Part shown: piece by piece, positions 7,098 to 16,131 of the stretch | Layout of the letters: each line of letters opens with the position of its first letter | Position numbering within the stretch: the first letter of the stretch is position 1 | Origin: JAPULR01 sp965238215 | GTDB taxonomy: Bacteria; Chloroflexota; Dehalococcoidia; Lucifugimonadales; GCA-2712585 | Reading direction: 5' to 3' | Length of the DNA stretch: 64,000 bases | Assembly: GCA_965238215.1 (NCBI GenBank) | Contig: OZ250180.1 | Coordinates: 2,232,001-2,296,000, forward strand | Notes under the pieces: generated by a model | Databases searched by the model: none | What the model was told of the DNA's origin: nothing | Seen by the model: the letters and a program-made list of their open reading frames with translations, nothing else | Program-made: the position numbers and the translations under genes

Positions 7098-9299
7098 ATG
7101 GCACTAAAAGCGGCAACGGCCCCCAGCATCAGCCACCTAATTGGCCGGACAAAGAAATATCTGCCCGGGGACAAGAACAACCTGGTGGAGGCCGCTTATC
7201 AATTCGCAGAGGAGTCCCACCGCGGTCAGTTCCGCGCCTCCGGTGGGCCTTATATAGAACACCCTCTCAGCATCGCTCTATTTCTGGCGGACCTCCAGCT
7301 AGACGCGACCACCCTTTCTGCCGCACTCCTCCACGACGTGGTGGAGGACTGCGACGTTACTTCCCAGGACATCAGCCGTCGCTTCGGCCCAGAAGTATCC
7401 AAGCTGGTGGACGGGGTAACCAAGCTTACCCGTATGGAATTGGTTGACCTGGCAGGCGTCTCCAACCAGCCACCGGAAGACCGCCTCAAGGCCGAAACCC
7501 TGCGCAAGATGCTCGTCGCTATGGCGGAAGACGTTCGCGTTGTCCTCATTAAGCTGGCCGACCGGCTTCACAACATGCTTACCCTGGACGCCTTGTCGCC
7601 GGACAGGCAGCGGGCCATGGCCCAGGAAACTATGGACATCTACGCCCCCCTGGCCCATCGTCTCGGCATCTGGGACATCAAGTGGCGTCTGGAAGACCGC
7701 TCCTTCCATTGCTTGGAGCCGGACATATACAAACAAATCTCCGAGATGCTAGCCACCCGACGGGAAGAGCGGGAGCGGTACATAGAAGAGCAACGACAGA
7801 TTGTGTCCGACGCCCTGGACAGTCATAACCTGAAGGCCCAGGTCATCGGGCGGCCCAAGCACATCTACAGCATCTACCAGAAGAGAAAGAAGTACGAAAG
7901 CGAGGGCAAGAGCACCCGAGACATCTACGACCTCTATGCCCTCAGAGTCCTTGTCAAGTCCAAGACCGACTGCTACAACGCCCTGGGGGTCGTTCATAAC
8001 CTTTGGCGGCCCATTCCTGGCCAGTTCGACGACTACGTGGCCAACCCCAAGGAGAACCTCTACCAGGCCCTTCACACAACCGTAATGTGCAAGGGCGCCA
8101 CTCCTTTGGAAGTCCAGATCCGCACCCACGACATGCACCAGCTGGCCGAATACGGCGTCGCAGCCCATTGGCACTACAAAGAAGGCAACAGCAGCGACTT
8201 AAAGTTTGAGCAGAAGATGACCTGGATGCGCCAGCTGCTCGAATGGCAGCGGGACGTGACGGCTACGGACGAATTTCTGGAGTCCGTCAAGACGGACATC
8301 TTCCAAGACCAGGTGTTTGTCTTCACACCCCAGGGCGACATCGTGGAGCTTCCGTCCGGCGCCACTCCCATAGACTTCGCGTACCGGATCCATACGGAAC
8401 TGGGCCACCGGTGCATTGGCGGCAAGGTCAACGGACGTCTCATGGCCTTGGACTACCAACTCCAAAATGGGGATACGGTAGAAATTTTAACCACCAAAGT
8501 CGCTCGCGGACCCAGCCTCGACTGGCTCAACTCAAACCTGGGATATATCCGCACCGCCAGCGCACGCAGCAGTATCCGCCAATGGTTCAGGCGCCAGTCT
8601 CGTACTGCCAACATTCGGCTGGGTCGGGAGCTTCTGAAGAAAGAAGCCAGGCGTCTTAACATGAAGATTGACGAGCAGGCCCTGGCCGCAACCTTCAAGA
8701 TGGACAACGTGGAAGAGTTCCTCATCTCCCTCGCCTCCGGCGGCACCACCATAAACCAGGTCATCAACCGGCTCACTGCCGACGAGCGCAAGGCTCAAGA
8801 ACAGCTCACCAGCAGTGTGCCCCTCACCAGCCCCGGGTCGGGTATCAAGGTGCTGGGCGTTGGCGATCTGCTGACACGTATTGGCCAATGCTGCAGCCCA
8901 TTGCCCGGCGACCGGATAATTGGCTTTATCACCCGTTCCAGAGGTATCACCGTCCACAAAACCAGTTGCCACAGCGTGCGCAACGAGGACGAGCAGGAAC
9001 GTCTTGTGGAAGTGGAATGGGGAGCGGAGAAGAAGCTCTATCCCGTACGGATCGAAATGAAGGCTCGCGATAGGGTGGGCCTCTTGCGAGATATCACCGC
9101 CCGTGTATCCGAGGAGAAGGTCAACATAGCCGAAGTCCTCACCAGCGAGAGTTCCGACGGCACGGTAACGATCTTACTAACCCTCCACACCACGGGTTTG
9201 GAGCAGCTGGGCCGAATCTTCGCTAAACTCGATGGCATCAAAGGCATGCTAAGCGCAGGCCGCATCGTCACGGACCCCTTCAGGGTTTCTACCAAATAG
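7098..9299 (+). CDS. rel: bifunctional (p)ppGpp synthetase/hydrolase (RelA/SpoT homologue)
   Basis: The 733-residue protein has the full long-RSH layout. The HD hydrolase domain carries H79-D80-V-V-E83-D84 and KLADRLHNMLTL. The synthetase domain carries RPKHIYSIYQKRKK, DIYDLYALR and EVQIRTHDMHQLAEYGVAAHW. These are followed by TGS (VFTPQGDIVELPSGATPIDF), a conserved-cysteine region (IGQCCSPLPGD) and a C-terminal ACT domain (about 655-730). Both catalytic domains keep their key residues, so it should make and degrade the stringent-response alarmone. It stands alone upstream of rpsT. Confidence 0.96.
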   Translation: MALKAATAPSISHLIGRTKKYLPGDKNNLVEAAYQFAEESHRGQFRASGGPYIEHPLSIALFLADLQLDATTLSAALLHDVVEDCDVTSQDISRRFGPEVSKLVDGVTKLTRMELVDLAGVSNQPPEDRLKAETLRKMLVAMAEDVRVVLIKLADRLHNMLTLDALSPDRQRAMAQETMDIYAPLAHRLGIWDIKWRLEDRSFHCLEPDIYKQISEMLATRREERERYIEEQRQIVSDALDSHNLKAQVIGRPKHIYSIYQKRKKYESEGKSTRDIYDLYALRVLVKSKTDCYNALGVVHNLWRPIPGQFDDYVANPKENLYQALHTTVMCKGATPLEVQIRTHDMHQLAEYGVAAHWHYKEGNSSDLKFEQKMTWMRQLLEWQRDVTATDEFLESVKTDIFQDQVFVFTPQGDIVELPSGATPIDFAYRIHTELGHRCIGGKVNGRLMALDYQLQNGDTVEILTTKVARGPSLDWLNSNLGYIRTASARSSIRQWFRRQSRTANIRLGRELLKKEARRLNMKIDEQALAATFKMDNVEEFLISLASGGTTINQVINRLTADERKAQEQLTSSVPLTSPGSGIKVLGVGDLLTRIGQCCSPLPGDRIIGFITRSRGITVHKTSCHSVRNEDEQERLVEVEWGAEKKLYPVRIEMKARDRVGLLRDITARVSEEKVNIAEVLTSESSDGTVTILLTLHTTGLEQLGRIFAKLDGIKGMLSAGRIVTDPFRVSTK

Positions 9300-9303
9300 C
9301 CCC

Positions 9304-9360
9304 TTTCAATGGGGGCGAACAGCCTTTATAATCAACCATATATTCCTAACTTCCCGGAGG
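9304..9360 (+). promoter_or_regulatory. rpsT promoter and RBS
   Basis: TATAAT (9327-9332) has a weak TTTCAA 17 nt upstream (9304-9309). GGAGG (9356-9360) precedes the TTG start by 5 nt. Confidence 0.55.
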
Positions 9361-9365
9361 TACCA

Positions 9366-9623
9366 TTGCCCTCTGAAAAATCCAAGCGGTCTTCCCTGCG
9401 GAAGCAGCAGAGAAACCGTAGTGTAAGGTCAGCCACCAGAACCTACGTAGCCAAGGCGGTCAGAGCCATTGGGGAGTTGGACCAGCCCGAGCGGGAGGAC
9501 GCCGTTAAGCGTGCCCTGAAGGCGCTGGACCAAACGGCCAAGCGCGGCATTATTCATCCCAACAACGCCGCCCGCAGGAAGTCCCGCCTAATGAAGCGTC
9601 TCAACGCCGCATCTGAAGGCTAA
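9366..9623 (+). CDS. rpsT: 30S ribosomal protein S20
   Basis: The 85-residue, lysine/arginine-rich, all-helical protein shows the S20 pattern: KSKRSSLRKQQRNRSVRSAT near the N-terminus, then AVKRALKALDQTAKRGIIHPNNAARRKSRLMKRLNA. It binds 16S rRNA early in 30S assembly. The TTG start (9366) is set by GGAGG five bases upstream and by the usual S20 length. TTG starts are common for this gene in other bacteria. Confidence 0.93.
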   Translation: MPSEKSKRSSLRKQQRNRSVRSATRTYVAKAVRAIGELDQPEREDAVKRALKALDQTAKRGIIHPNNAARRKSRLMKRLNAASEG

Positions 9624-9650
9624 TAAGTCCCTCTTGATTCATTCCTCGCC

Positions 9651-9679
9651 TTGACGACCATGTTATATCTGTGTTATCT
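9651..9679 (+). promoter_or_regulatory. lexA promoter
   Basis: TTGACG (9651-9656), a 17-nt spacer and TTATCT (9674-9679) form a recognisable sigma-70-type promoter just upstream of the SOS box. Confidence 0.6.
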
Positions 9680-9684
9680 TGACA

Positions 9685-9698
9685 CGAACTCCCGTTCA
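9685..9698 (+). promoter_or_regulatory. LexA operator (SOS box, Gram-positive type)
   Basis: CGAACtcccGTTCA is a GAAC-N4-GTTC palindrome of the form bound by LexA in Bacillus and actinobacteria. It lies 5 nt after the -10 box, over the expected transcription start, and 10 nt before the lexA start codon, so it should give autorepression. Confidence 0.8.
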
Positions 9699-9708
9699 GA
9701 GGAGACTT

Positions 9709-10359
9709 ATGAGAAAGAGAAACAAGAAGACTTCAGAGAAGCAGCAGCGCATGCTCCTGTTCATCCGGGAATTCATGTCCGACAATGGGTTCCCGCCTAC
9801 CGTTAGGGATATCCAATTCGCCTGCGAAATCAGTTCCACATCCGTGGTGGACTACAACCTGAGGCTGATGCAGCGAGATGGCTTGATTCGACGGCGGCCG
9901 GAAATGGCCCGGGGCATAGAATTACTGGACGAAAAGGGACGAGCCGCCGGATTTCTTCCCCAGATCCCGGTGATGGGCTACATAGCTGCGGGAGAACCCC
10001 TCCCAGGACCCTCCAGCGAAGGTTGGGGTCATGAACCCCTGGAAACTATCGAGATGCCGCGCTACATGGCCGAATCCTACAAGAACCTTTACGCCCTCCG
10101 CGTGAAGGGCACTTCGATGATAGACGCCCTCATTGACGACGGGGACCTGGTTCTCATTGATCCCAACCACGAGGTAAAAAATGGCGACATGACCGTGGCT
10201 TGGCTCAAGCTGGAACAGGAAGCCACCCTGAAGCGTTTCTACAAGGAAGGCAGAAAGGTGAGGCTCCAGCCCGCGAACTCCCGCATGAAGCCTATCTACA
10301 CTAAGTCCGCCAACGTCGAGACTAGGGGCAAGGTAGTAGCCGTACTACGCACCCTCTAA
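9709..10359 (+). CDS. lexA: SOS repressor LexA
   Basis: The 216-residue protein has an N-terminal winged helix (QRMLLFIREFMSDNGFPPTVRDI, about 13-75) and a C-terminal S24 peptidase domain. Seen in the sequence are the self-cleavage bond A94-G95 in YIAAGEP, the catalytic Ser136 in GTSMID and the catalytic Lys175 in ATLKRF. It represses DNA-repair genes and self-cleaves when RecA filaments form. The ATG at 9709 is chosen over an upstream in-frame start (9679) because of GAGGAG just before it and because the longer form would begin inside the -10/operator region. Confidence 0.95.
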   Translation: MRKRNKKTSEKQQRMLLFIREFMSDNGFPPTVRDIQFACEISSTSVVDYNLRLMQRDGLIRRRPEMARGIELLDEKGRAAGFLPQIPVMGYIAAGEPLPGPSSEGWGHEPLETIEMPRYMAESYKNLYALRVKGTSMIDALIDDGDLVLIDPNHEVKNGDMTVAWLKLEQEATLKRFYKEGRKVRLQPANSRMKPIYTKSANVETRGKVVAVLRTL

Positions 10360-10698
10360 CCCCGCCCTGGCTCTCGCAGGAGCATCACGCTCGTAGGTGT
10401 GGGGCTGTTGTTATGTCTGTTGAACCCCTGTACGGGTGCGCCTCTTAACCCGCCCACTTTACGCAATTTCCATGTCGAATTTTGTTTCGATGGACTTTGG
10501 GCGTCTCCAAGGGGCGTCTAGGGCAAGGTTATTCGTTGGGGTCAGATTGCTGGTAGGATTGCCGCTAGTCTTGGTTCCGGTTTTTTTTGGGTCTTGTACT
10601 GTCAGACGGAGCTGGCGGTTATTGTGGGGGCGCGCGACACGCTGTTATCATCAATGGAATTCGGGAGCGGGTGGGGTCTAGTCTGACGGGAGGCGCTT
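10360..10698. other. intergenic, possible MFS promoter
   Basis: I see no convincing gene here. A short open frame at 10436-10681 has no family likeness and no RBS. TTGTGG (10622-10627), 17 nt, then TTATCA (10645-10650) could be the promoter of the transporter gene. GGGAGG (10688-10693) is its RBS. Confidence 0.4.
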
Positions 10699-12189
10699 TT
10701 GGGCCTTTTAGCCAACTACCGGGAGGTCTTGAACACTCCGGCGCGTAGGCAGGTGATGCTGGCCCTCTGTTCCACCTTCCTGTTGGTGCAGGTGGCGAGC
10801 TTCCCGGTGGCCCTTGCGCTGCCCAGCATTGCTGAAGATTTTCTCATAGACGTGGAGACGGCGGCGTGGGTGCTGGTAGCAGAGCTCCTGGTCCTGGGGG
10901 CAACGGTCTACCTGGCGGCGAAGCTGGGAGACCGGTACGGGCACAATCGAATTTTCTTCTTTGGGATAGTGATAACCACGCTGGGGGCGGTGGCGGCGGG
11001 TTTCGCTATGGACTTCACCCAACTGCTGTTATTCAGGGGGGTGCAGGGGCTGGGGGCGGCGCTGGTCACAGGGAACGCTAACACCATCTTAGCGAGCAAT
11101 TTTGCGGCTGAGGAGCGAGGGCGGGCCTTCGCCGTGCCGATAACGGCGGCTCGATTTGGCACCTTCATCGGACTTATTGTCTTTGCTATATTCTTGCAGT
11201 GGATTGGCTGGCGGGCGATCTTCTTTTCGTTCATACCCCTGGGTGTGGTGGCCATCTTGGCTGGTCTGCCGCTGCTCAGACAGAAGGAAGATCCCGTCGT
11301 GGACAGGGAAGGGCCGGTGGACTTCGGAGGCGCCTTTTTGTTCATTGGAATGATCGGAGCCCTGATCCTGTCCGGGCTGCATCTTCACTCGGGGGAGGAA
11401 TCGTTCACCAGCGACGACGCCGTTTCCTATCACGTGCCCATGCACGTGTTGACCGTCATATTGCTGGTGGCGTTCATTCTTTTTGAGCGGAGGGTGAAAC
11501 AGCCCTTTGTAGATCTCAGGCAGTTCAAGAACCGGCATTTTTCGCTGGCGCTGTTTTCCAACACCACTTTTCACCTTTCCATGCTTGCCATAATGACCCT
11601 GGTTCCAATTCTGGTGGAGAGAGGGTTCGGCTACGGGCCGCTGTTCGTCATATATGTTTTGCTGCCGCATCAGAGTATGGGGTTATTCATCCCAATGTTG
11701 GCGGGTTGGTACTACGATAGGCATCATCCCAGGCTATTGCGACCTATCTCAATGTCTTTTATCGCGTTGGGAATCTTTCTGGTGGGGATGTTCGCATTGA
11801 AGGTGCCCTTCTGGTTCATGCCGCTGCTGCTCTTTCCCGCGTCGGTGGGCACGTCCATTTTCAACACCATAAACAACGCGGTGATAATGAACTCGGTGGG
11901 ACAGGAACAGCGTGGGTTCGCATCCGGCATGATAGAGACGACGCGGCAGGTGGGGCATACGCTGGGAGCGACGGTGGCGGCTTCGGCCTTGGGGCTGGTG
12001 CTTCCGGCGGGAATTGCTCTGCTCAGCGAGGCGGAGGCGCGAGAGTTCTACTTTCGCGGGCTGCAGACTTCGGCCATGGTAGTGGTGTGGATAATCCTTG
12101 CAGGGGCGCTGGTGGCCTTCAACCACAGGATATTGCCAATAGCGCCGAAGGCAAAGGCGTCTCAATCGCCCGGCGATGGGCGAGGTTAA
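10699..12189 (+). CDS. MFS transporter, DHA2 (EmrB/QacA, 14-helix) type
   Basis: The 496-residue protein has about 14 hydrophobic segments. The loop after helix 2 holds motif A (KLGDRYGHNRIF, about residue 74), and LFRGVQGLGAALVTGNANTI is the motif B/C region usual for drug:H+ antiporters of the DHA2 family. It probably exports a hydrophobic compound by proton antiport. The substrate is unknown. The start codon is TTG, fixed by GGGAGG five bases upstream. The downstream dehydrogenase has its own promoter. Confidence 0.85.
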   Translation: MGLLANYREVLNTPARRQVMLALCSTFLLVQVASFPVALALPSIAEDFLIDVETAAWVLVAELLVLGATVYLAAKLGDRYGHNRIFFFGIVITTLGAVAAGFAMDFTQLLLFRGVQGLGAALVTGNANTILASNFAAEERGRAFAVPITAARFGTFIGLIVFAIFLQWIGWRAIFFSFIPLGVVAILAGLPLLRQKEDPVVDREGPVDFGGAFLFIGMIGALILSGLHLHSGEESFTSDDAVSYHVPMHVLTVILLVAFILFERRVKQPFVDLRQFKNRHFSLALFSNTTFHLSMLAIMTLVPILVERGFGYGPLFVIYVLLPHQSMGLFIPMLAGWYYDRHHPRLLRPISMSFIALGIFLVGMFALKVPFWFMPLLLFPASVGTSIFNTINNAVIMNSVGQEQRGFASGMIETTRQVGHTLGATVAASALGLVLPAGIALLSEAEAREFYFRGLQTSAMVVVWIILAGALVAFNHRILPIAPKAKASQSPGDGRG

Positions 12190-12205
12190 ACCGGGACTGG
12201 ATAAA

Positions 12206-12260
12206 TTGTTAGCTTGGTTCATTTCGGCTAGAATAGTTCGGAGAGTTGTCGGATTGGAGG
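12206..12260 (+). promoter_or_regulatory. promoter and RBS of the dehydrogenase gene
   Basis: TTGTTA (12206-12211), 17-nt spacer and TAGAAT (12229-12234) are followed by GGAGG (12256-12260), 7 nt before the ATG. This is one of the clearest promoters in the window. Confidence 0.7.
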
Positions 12261-12267
12261 GTTGGTT

Positions 12268-13227
12268 ATGAAAGCAGGACAGTTGACGGGGCCCCGCAGG
12301 ATGGATCTGGTGGATGTTGAGGAGCCTTCACCCAGGGAAGGGGAAGCGCTGGTGCGTCTAGAGAAGATATCCATTTGCGGCAGCGACATCCGGCCTTTTG
12401 CCGCGGTGTTGGATGAAGCCCGATATCCGATGCACCCCGGCCGGCCCACCCACGAATGTGCGGGGGTGGTGGAGGAGAGCTATTGCGATGAGTATAACGT
12501 GGGGCAGAGGGTCATCGTCTTCCCTTACGCGGAGGGGGGATTTCGGGAATATCTAGCGGTGCCGCCGCAGAACCTTGTCGCCCTACCAGACGAGGGTTCC
12601 CTGGACACGTGGATCATGTGCCAGCCCATGGGCACGGTGCTCTATTCGGTGAGCCGTATAGGAGACGTTATCGATAAGAATGTGGTGGTGCTGGGGCAGG
12701 GGGCCATAGGGTTGAGCTTTACGACCTTTCTCAGCGGCATGAACTGCAGAGAGTTGATAACGGTCGACCTGGAAGACTACCGGCTAGATATGTCCAAGTC
12801 CCTAGGGGCGACTCGCACCCTCAACCCTCGCTATGAGAACGTGTTGGACGCCATACAGGACCTTACGGGGGGCGAGGGGGCAGACGTGGTGATTGAGGCA
12901 GCCGGGGAGCATGAGACGGTACGGCAGTCGGTGGTAATGGCGAAGAAGTTCGGCAAGGTAATCTGGTTCGGGATGACGCACAACGAGTACTTCGCGATAG
13001 ACTTTCAGCAGATTAGGAACAAGGACCTGACCATGATCGGGACGTCAAGCGCCCGGGCGGGGACGATGCCGAGGTACGTAAAGCAGGTAGTGCACATGGT
13101 GGAGCAGGGGCGGATGGACCCCTCTATGCTGGTGACTCATCGGATGAACGCTGAGGACGCTCAGAAGGCTTTCGTGATGTACGAGGAGCGCGCCGACGGG
13201 ATTATCAAGGTGGTTCTGGACATGTAG
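12268..13227 (+). CDS. zinc-type medium-chain alcohol/polyol dehydrogenase
   Basis: The 319-residue MDR-family protein has an N-terminal GroES-like domain with the catalytic zinc ligands CGSD and HEC, and a Rossmann domain opening VVVLGQGAIGLSF (GxGxxG). It should oxidise an alcohol or polyol with NAD(P)+. The four-cysteine lobe that binds the structural zinc in classical ADH, threonine and sorbitol dehydrogenases is absent: after HECAGVVEE the chain runs straight into YNVGQRVIV. This places it among shorter MDR enzymes of unknown substrate. Confidence 0.85.
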   Translation: MKAGQLTGPRRMDLVDVEEPSPREGEALVRLEKISICGSDIRPFAAVLDEARYPMHPGRPTHECAGVVEESYCDEYNVGQRVIVFPYAEGGFREYLAVPPQNLVALPDEGSLDTWIMCQPMGTVLYSVSRIGDVIDKNVVVLGQGAIGLSFTTFLSGMNCRELITVDLEDYRLDMSKSLGATRTLNPRYENVLDAIQDLTGGEGADVVIEAAGEHETVRQSVVMAKKFGKVIWFGMTHNEYFAIDFQQIRNKDLTMIGTSSARAGTMPRYVKQVVHMVEQGRMDPSMLVTHRMNAEDAQKAFVMYEERADGIIKVVLDM

Positions 13228-13305
13228 GTTGGGGTTTCTCGTTCCCCGCCGACGAGGGGGTAATGGTGGGTTGTTCGCTGGGTTTGGATGTGAGGGTATA
13301 GGAGT

Positions 13306-13944
13306 CTAGAGGGTGGGGGTGCGTTTGGGGCCAACTGAGAGGATGAGGGGTTGGAGGCGGGCCCAAATCTTCTCTGCGACGGTCTCCCTCGACAGCGTGC
13401 CGTCGACGGTGACCCAGGTTTCGGCGTTGCGAGCGGCCATATTTTGGTAGCCCCGGCGGACTCTCTGGTGAAATTCCCGCTTCTGACTTTCGAAGTTGTC
13501 CAGGGCATTGGGGTCCTTGCGGGATTGGGCCGATTCTATTGGTAGGTCAAGGAAGACGGTCAGGGTTGGCTGCAAGCCGCCGGTGGCCAGACTATTGATT
13601 TCCTTGACCACCTTGGCGTCTAAGCCGCGCCCCCAGGCTTGGTAGGCCATGGTTGATGCGGTGAACCGATCGCAGAGGACGATACGGCCCGCGTCCAGGG
13701 CCGGTTGGATAACCTTCGTCACGTGTTCGGCGCGAACGGCCTCAAAGAGGAGGAGCTCGGTGATAGGGGAGAGGTTGGGATAGCCTCTGAGCCAACGGCC
13801 GGCGGCTTCTCCCAAGGGGGTGCCGTCGGGTTCCAGAGTGACGAGAGGATCGTGGCCGTTGGCGACGAGTTTGCGGCGCAGGATATCGATTTGAGTTGTC
13901 TTTCCTGAACCGTCTATGCCTTCGAAGACTATGAACGGGGCCAC
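13306..13944 (-). CDS. tmk: thymidylate kinase
   Basis: The 212-residue protein starts VAPFIVFEGIDGSGKTTQ with the P-loop at 9-17. It continues with EPDGTPLG, the DR motif in LCDRFTASTMAYQ, and the lid region near SRKDPNALDN. It phosphorylates dTMP to dTDP. The GTG start at 13944 follows GGAGG at good spacing. An open frame extending upstream to 14265 lies inside the R3H ATPase gene and encodes serine/threonine-rich shadow sequence. It is the last gene of the pdxS-pdxT-ATPase-tmk operon. Confidence 0.93.
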   Translation of the reverse strand: MAPFIVFEGIDGSGKTTQIDILRRKLVANGHDPLVTLEPDGTPLGEAAGRWLRGYPNLSPITELLLFEAVRAEHVTKVIQPALDAGRIVLCDRFTASTMAYQAWGRGLDAKVVKEINSLATGGLQPTLTVFLDLPIESAQSRKDPNALDNFESQKREFHQRVRRGYQNMAARNAETWVTVDGTLSRETVAEKIWARLQPLILSVGPKRTPTL

Positions 13945-13954
13945 GGCGGACCTC

Positions 13955-15508
13955 CTATTTGCGGAGGAGTCGCACGTGGCGGCGGGGGTCGACGCCGACG
14001 CTGAGGGAGCTGAGGTTGTACTTCTGCGCGAGTATGTGCTGAAGCCGCCGGACGTAGGCGCGCTGGTGAGCGAGGTCCACGTACTCTTCGCCGTCGAGGA
14101 TGCTCTGAGCGGCCTCGTGGGCTTCCTGCAGGGCATTGTTGAGGGTACGGTCGTCGTTGTTGTTGCGGCTCTGCCGGCCGCGGAGGAATTGTTGTACCTG
14201 GGCAGCGGTGTTCTTACGCACCACGTGGACCGGCGTACCGGACTCCTCAGCGATTCGGACCACACGAGAACCCCGCTTATAGTGGGACTTGGTGGTTAGG
14301 ATGAGGTCTGCGCGTCGAAGGTCAGTGACAACTTCTACTTCAACGCTGGAGTCGTCGGCGGCCTGTTCAATCTTGTCGCGGCCCACGCCGAAGAGAAAGA
14401 TACGAGGAACCGGGGAATCTCCGGCGAAGGGGGAAGACGTGGAGGCGGGTGGCTTGTGCTCTGCGTCGAGGGAAGCGCCGGGTTTGGATGGCCCGTCCAT
14501 GACCAGCTGGCCGGCGTCGTCGAGGCGGCGGACTTCAGGGACGAGCGGGTAACCCCTAAGCCAGGAGTCCACCACCCTGGCCACGTTGTCGTGCACGGCG
14601 ACGGTGTCCCAACTCTGAATTTCGACGACAACGTCAAAGGTGGGTGGGGCCTTCCGCTCCAACACGCTCTTCTGGGTACCGCGGTATCGGGCCTCGTCGT
14701 CGCCCAGGGTGACTGTCTGGATGCCGCCGACAAGGTCCGAGAGGGTGGGGTTGAGGATGAGGTTGTCGAGGGAGTTGCCGTGGGCGGTGGCGATAAGCTG
14801 GACGCCCCTTTCGGCGATAGTGCGAGCGGCGGCGGCTTCAAGCTCTGTGCCCATTTCGTCGATGACAATGACCTGGGGCATGTGGTTTTCGACGGCTTCT
14901 ATCATCACTGCGTGCTGGAGGGTAGAGGAGGCTACTTGCATGCGGCGGGCGTGGCCGATGGCGGGATGCGGTATGTCGCCGTCGCCTGCGATTTCGTTGG
15001 AGGTATCGACGACGATGACGCGCTTTTTGGCGGTGTCGGCTAGGACGCGGCTGACTTCCCGGAGCATAGTGGTCTTACCGACGCCGGGCCTTCCGAGGAG
15101 GAGGATGTTCTTGCCGGAGAAGGCCAGGTCTTCGATGGTCTTGATGGTACCGAATACGGCCCTTCCCACGCGGCAGGTTATGCCGAGGATTCTGCCCTTG
15201 CGGTTTCTGATGGCGGAGATACGGTGCAGGGTGCGCTCTATGCCGGACCGGTTATCATCGCCGAACTCGCCGATGTGGGAAATTACGTAGTCCAGGTCCG
15301 CCGGGGAAACCTCTTCGGTATCCAGGATGAAGTCGCCGTCGGGGAATCGGGCCTCCGGCGGGCGCGCCAGGTCCAAAACAACCTCCAGGAGTTGGCTGAG
15401 GTCGAACATGTTTCTGAGCGGGCCCACGACCCGAGGGGGCAGGCAATGGAGGAGGAGATGCAGATCGTCTTGTATGTGTCGTTCAAGCTGCTGTGTCGGC
15501 TGTTTCAT
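13955..15508 (-). CDS. SpoIIIAA-like AAA ATPase with C-terminal R3H domain
   Basis: The 517-residue protein has an N-terminal region resembling SpoIIIAA/Ycf45 proteins and an ATPase core with Walker A GRPGVGKTT (139-147) and Walker B VIVIDEMG. A linker of about 100 variable residues follows, then an R3H single-strand nucleic-acid-binding domain at the end (AYVRRLQHILAQKYNLSSLSVG). Homologues occur in cyanobacteria, plastids and many Chloroflexota. Their role is not established. It lies 10 nt upstream of tmk, suggesting translational coupling and a nucleic-acid or nucleotide connection. Confidence 0.85.
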   Translation of the reverse strand: MKQPTQQLERHIQDDLHLLLHCLPPRVVGPLRNMFDLSQLLEVVLDLARPPEARFPDGDFILDTEEVSPADLDYVISHIGEFGDDNRSGIERTLHRISAIRNRKGRILGITCRVGRAVFGTIKTIEDLAFSGKNILLLGRPGVGKTTMLREVSRVLADTAKKRVIVVDTSNEIAGDGDIPHPAIGHARRMQVASSTLQHAVMIEAVENHMPQVIVIDEMGTELEAAAARTIAERGVQLIATAHGNSLDNLILNPTLSDLVGGIQTVTLGDDEARYRGTQKSVLERKAPPTFDVVVEIQSWDTVAVHDNVARVVDSWLRGYPLVPEVRRLDDAGQLVMDGPSKPGASLDAEHKPPASTSSPFAGDSPVPRIFLFGVGRDKIEQAADDSSVEVEVVTDLRRADLILTTKSHYKRGSRVVRIAEESGTPVHVVRKNTAAQVQQFLRGRQSRNNNDDRTLNNALQEAHEAAQSILDGEEYVDLAHQRAYVRRLQHILAQKYNLSSLSVGVDPRRHVRLLRK

Positions 15509-15522
15509 CAGCGACGTATCAC

Positions 15523-16104
15523 CTACCGGGAAGGCTTCAGCAGGCTAAGGAAGTATTGGTGGAATCGGGTGTCCTTGGTGAGTTCGGGATGGAAGGAGGT
15601 TGCGAGGAGATTGCCCTGGCGCAGAGCCACGGGCGTCCCGTCGGAAAGGGCGCCAATCACCTCAACGTCGGGGCCGAGGCGAGTGGCGGCAGGGGCACGG
15701 ATGAAGACGGCGTGGAAAGGTTCTTCCCCAAGGAGAGGAAAGTTTAGTTCGGCGTGGAAGCTGTCTACTTGTCTTCCGTAAGCGTTTCGGCTGACGGTGA
15801 CGTCCATGAGGCCGAGGGGCTTGGGACGGTGGTCCTCAAGTTCCGAGGCCATCATAATCATGCCGGCGCAGGTGCCCCAGGTGGGGACGCCTGACGCGGC
15901 GAGGGCGGTGATGGGTTCGGAGAGCTCGTAGAGGTCGAAGAGGTGACGCAGGGTGGTGCTTTCCCCACCGGGGATGATGAGGGCGTCCAAGCCTTCCAGG
16001 TCCTTGGGGAGGCGTACCTCGCGGGTGGTCACGTTCAAGTCCTTGAGCAGGGCGATATGCTCAGCAAAATCGCCCTGAACGGCAACCACGCCCACGGTGA
16101 GCAA
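15523..16104 (-). CDS. pdxT: pyridoxal 5'-phosphate synthase glutaminase subunit
   Basis: The 193-residue class I-type glutaminase has VGVVAVQGDFAEH at the N-terminus, IPGGESTT, the nucleophilic cysteine in GTCAGM (about residue 79), and the His/Glu pair in SFHPEL near the end. It supplies ammonia to PdxS. The start is a TTG at 16104; an in-frame GTG three codons later would also fit. It lies 27 nt after pdxS in the same operon. Confidence 0.95.
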   Translation of the reverse strand: MLTVGVVAVQGDFAEHIALLKDLNVTTREVRLPKDLEGLDALIIPGGESTTLRHLFDLYELSEPITALAASGVPTWGTCAGMIMMASELEDHRPKPLGLMDVTVSRNAYGRQVDSFHAELNFPLLGEEPFHAVFIRAPAATRLGPDVEVIGALSDGTPVALRQGNLLATSFHPELTKDTRFHQYFLSLLKPSR

Positions 16105-16131
16105 GGGTTCTGATCCTGCGGTCAGGAGCCC

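Noticed and set aside
10436..10681. 81-residue open frame before the MFS gene
   Set aside because: No RBS, no recognisable domain, and it covers the probable MFS promoter.
13945..14265. Longer tmk start
   Set aside because: The added residues are low-complexity Ser/Thr-rich shadow of the R3H ATPase gene. GTG 13944 has a good SD and the family N-terminus.
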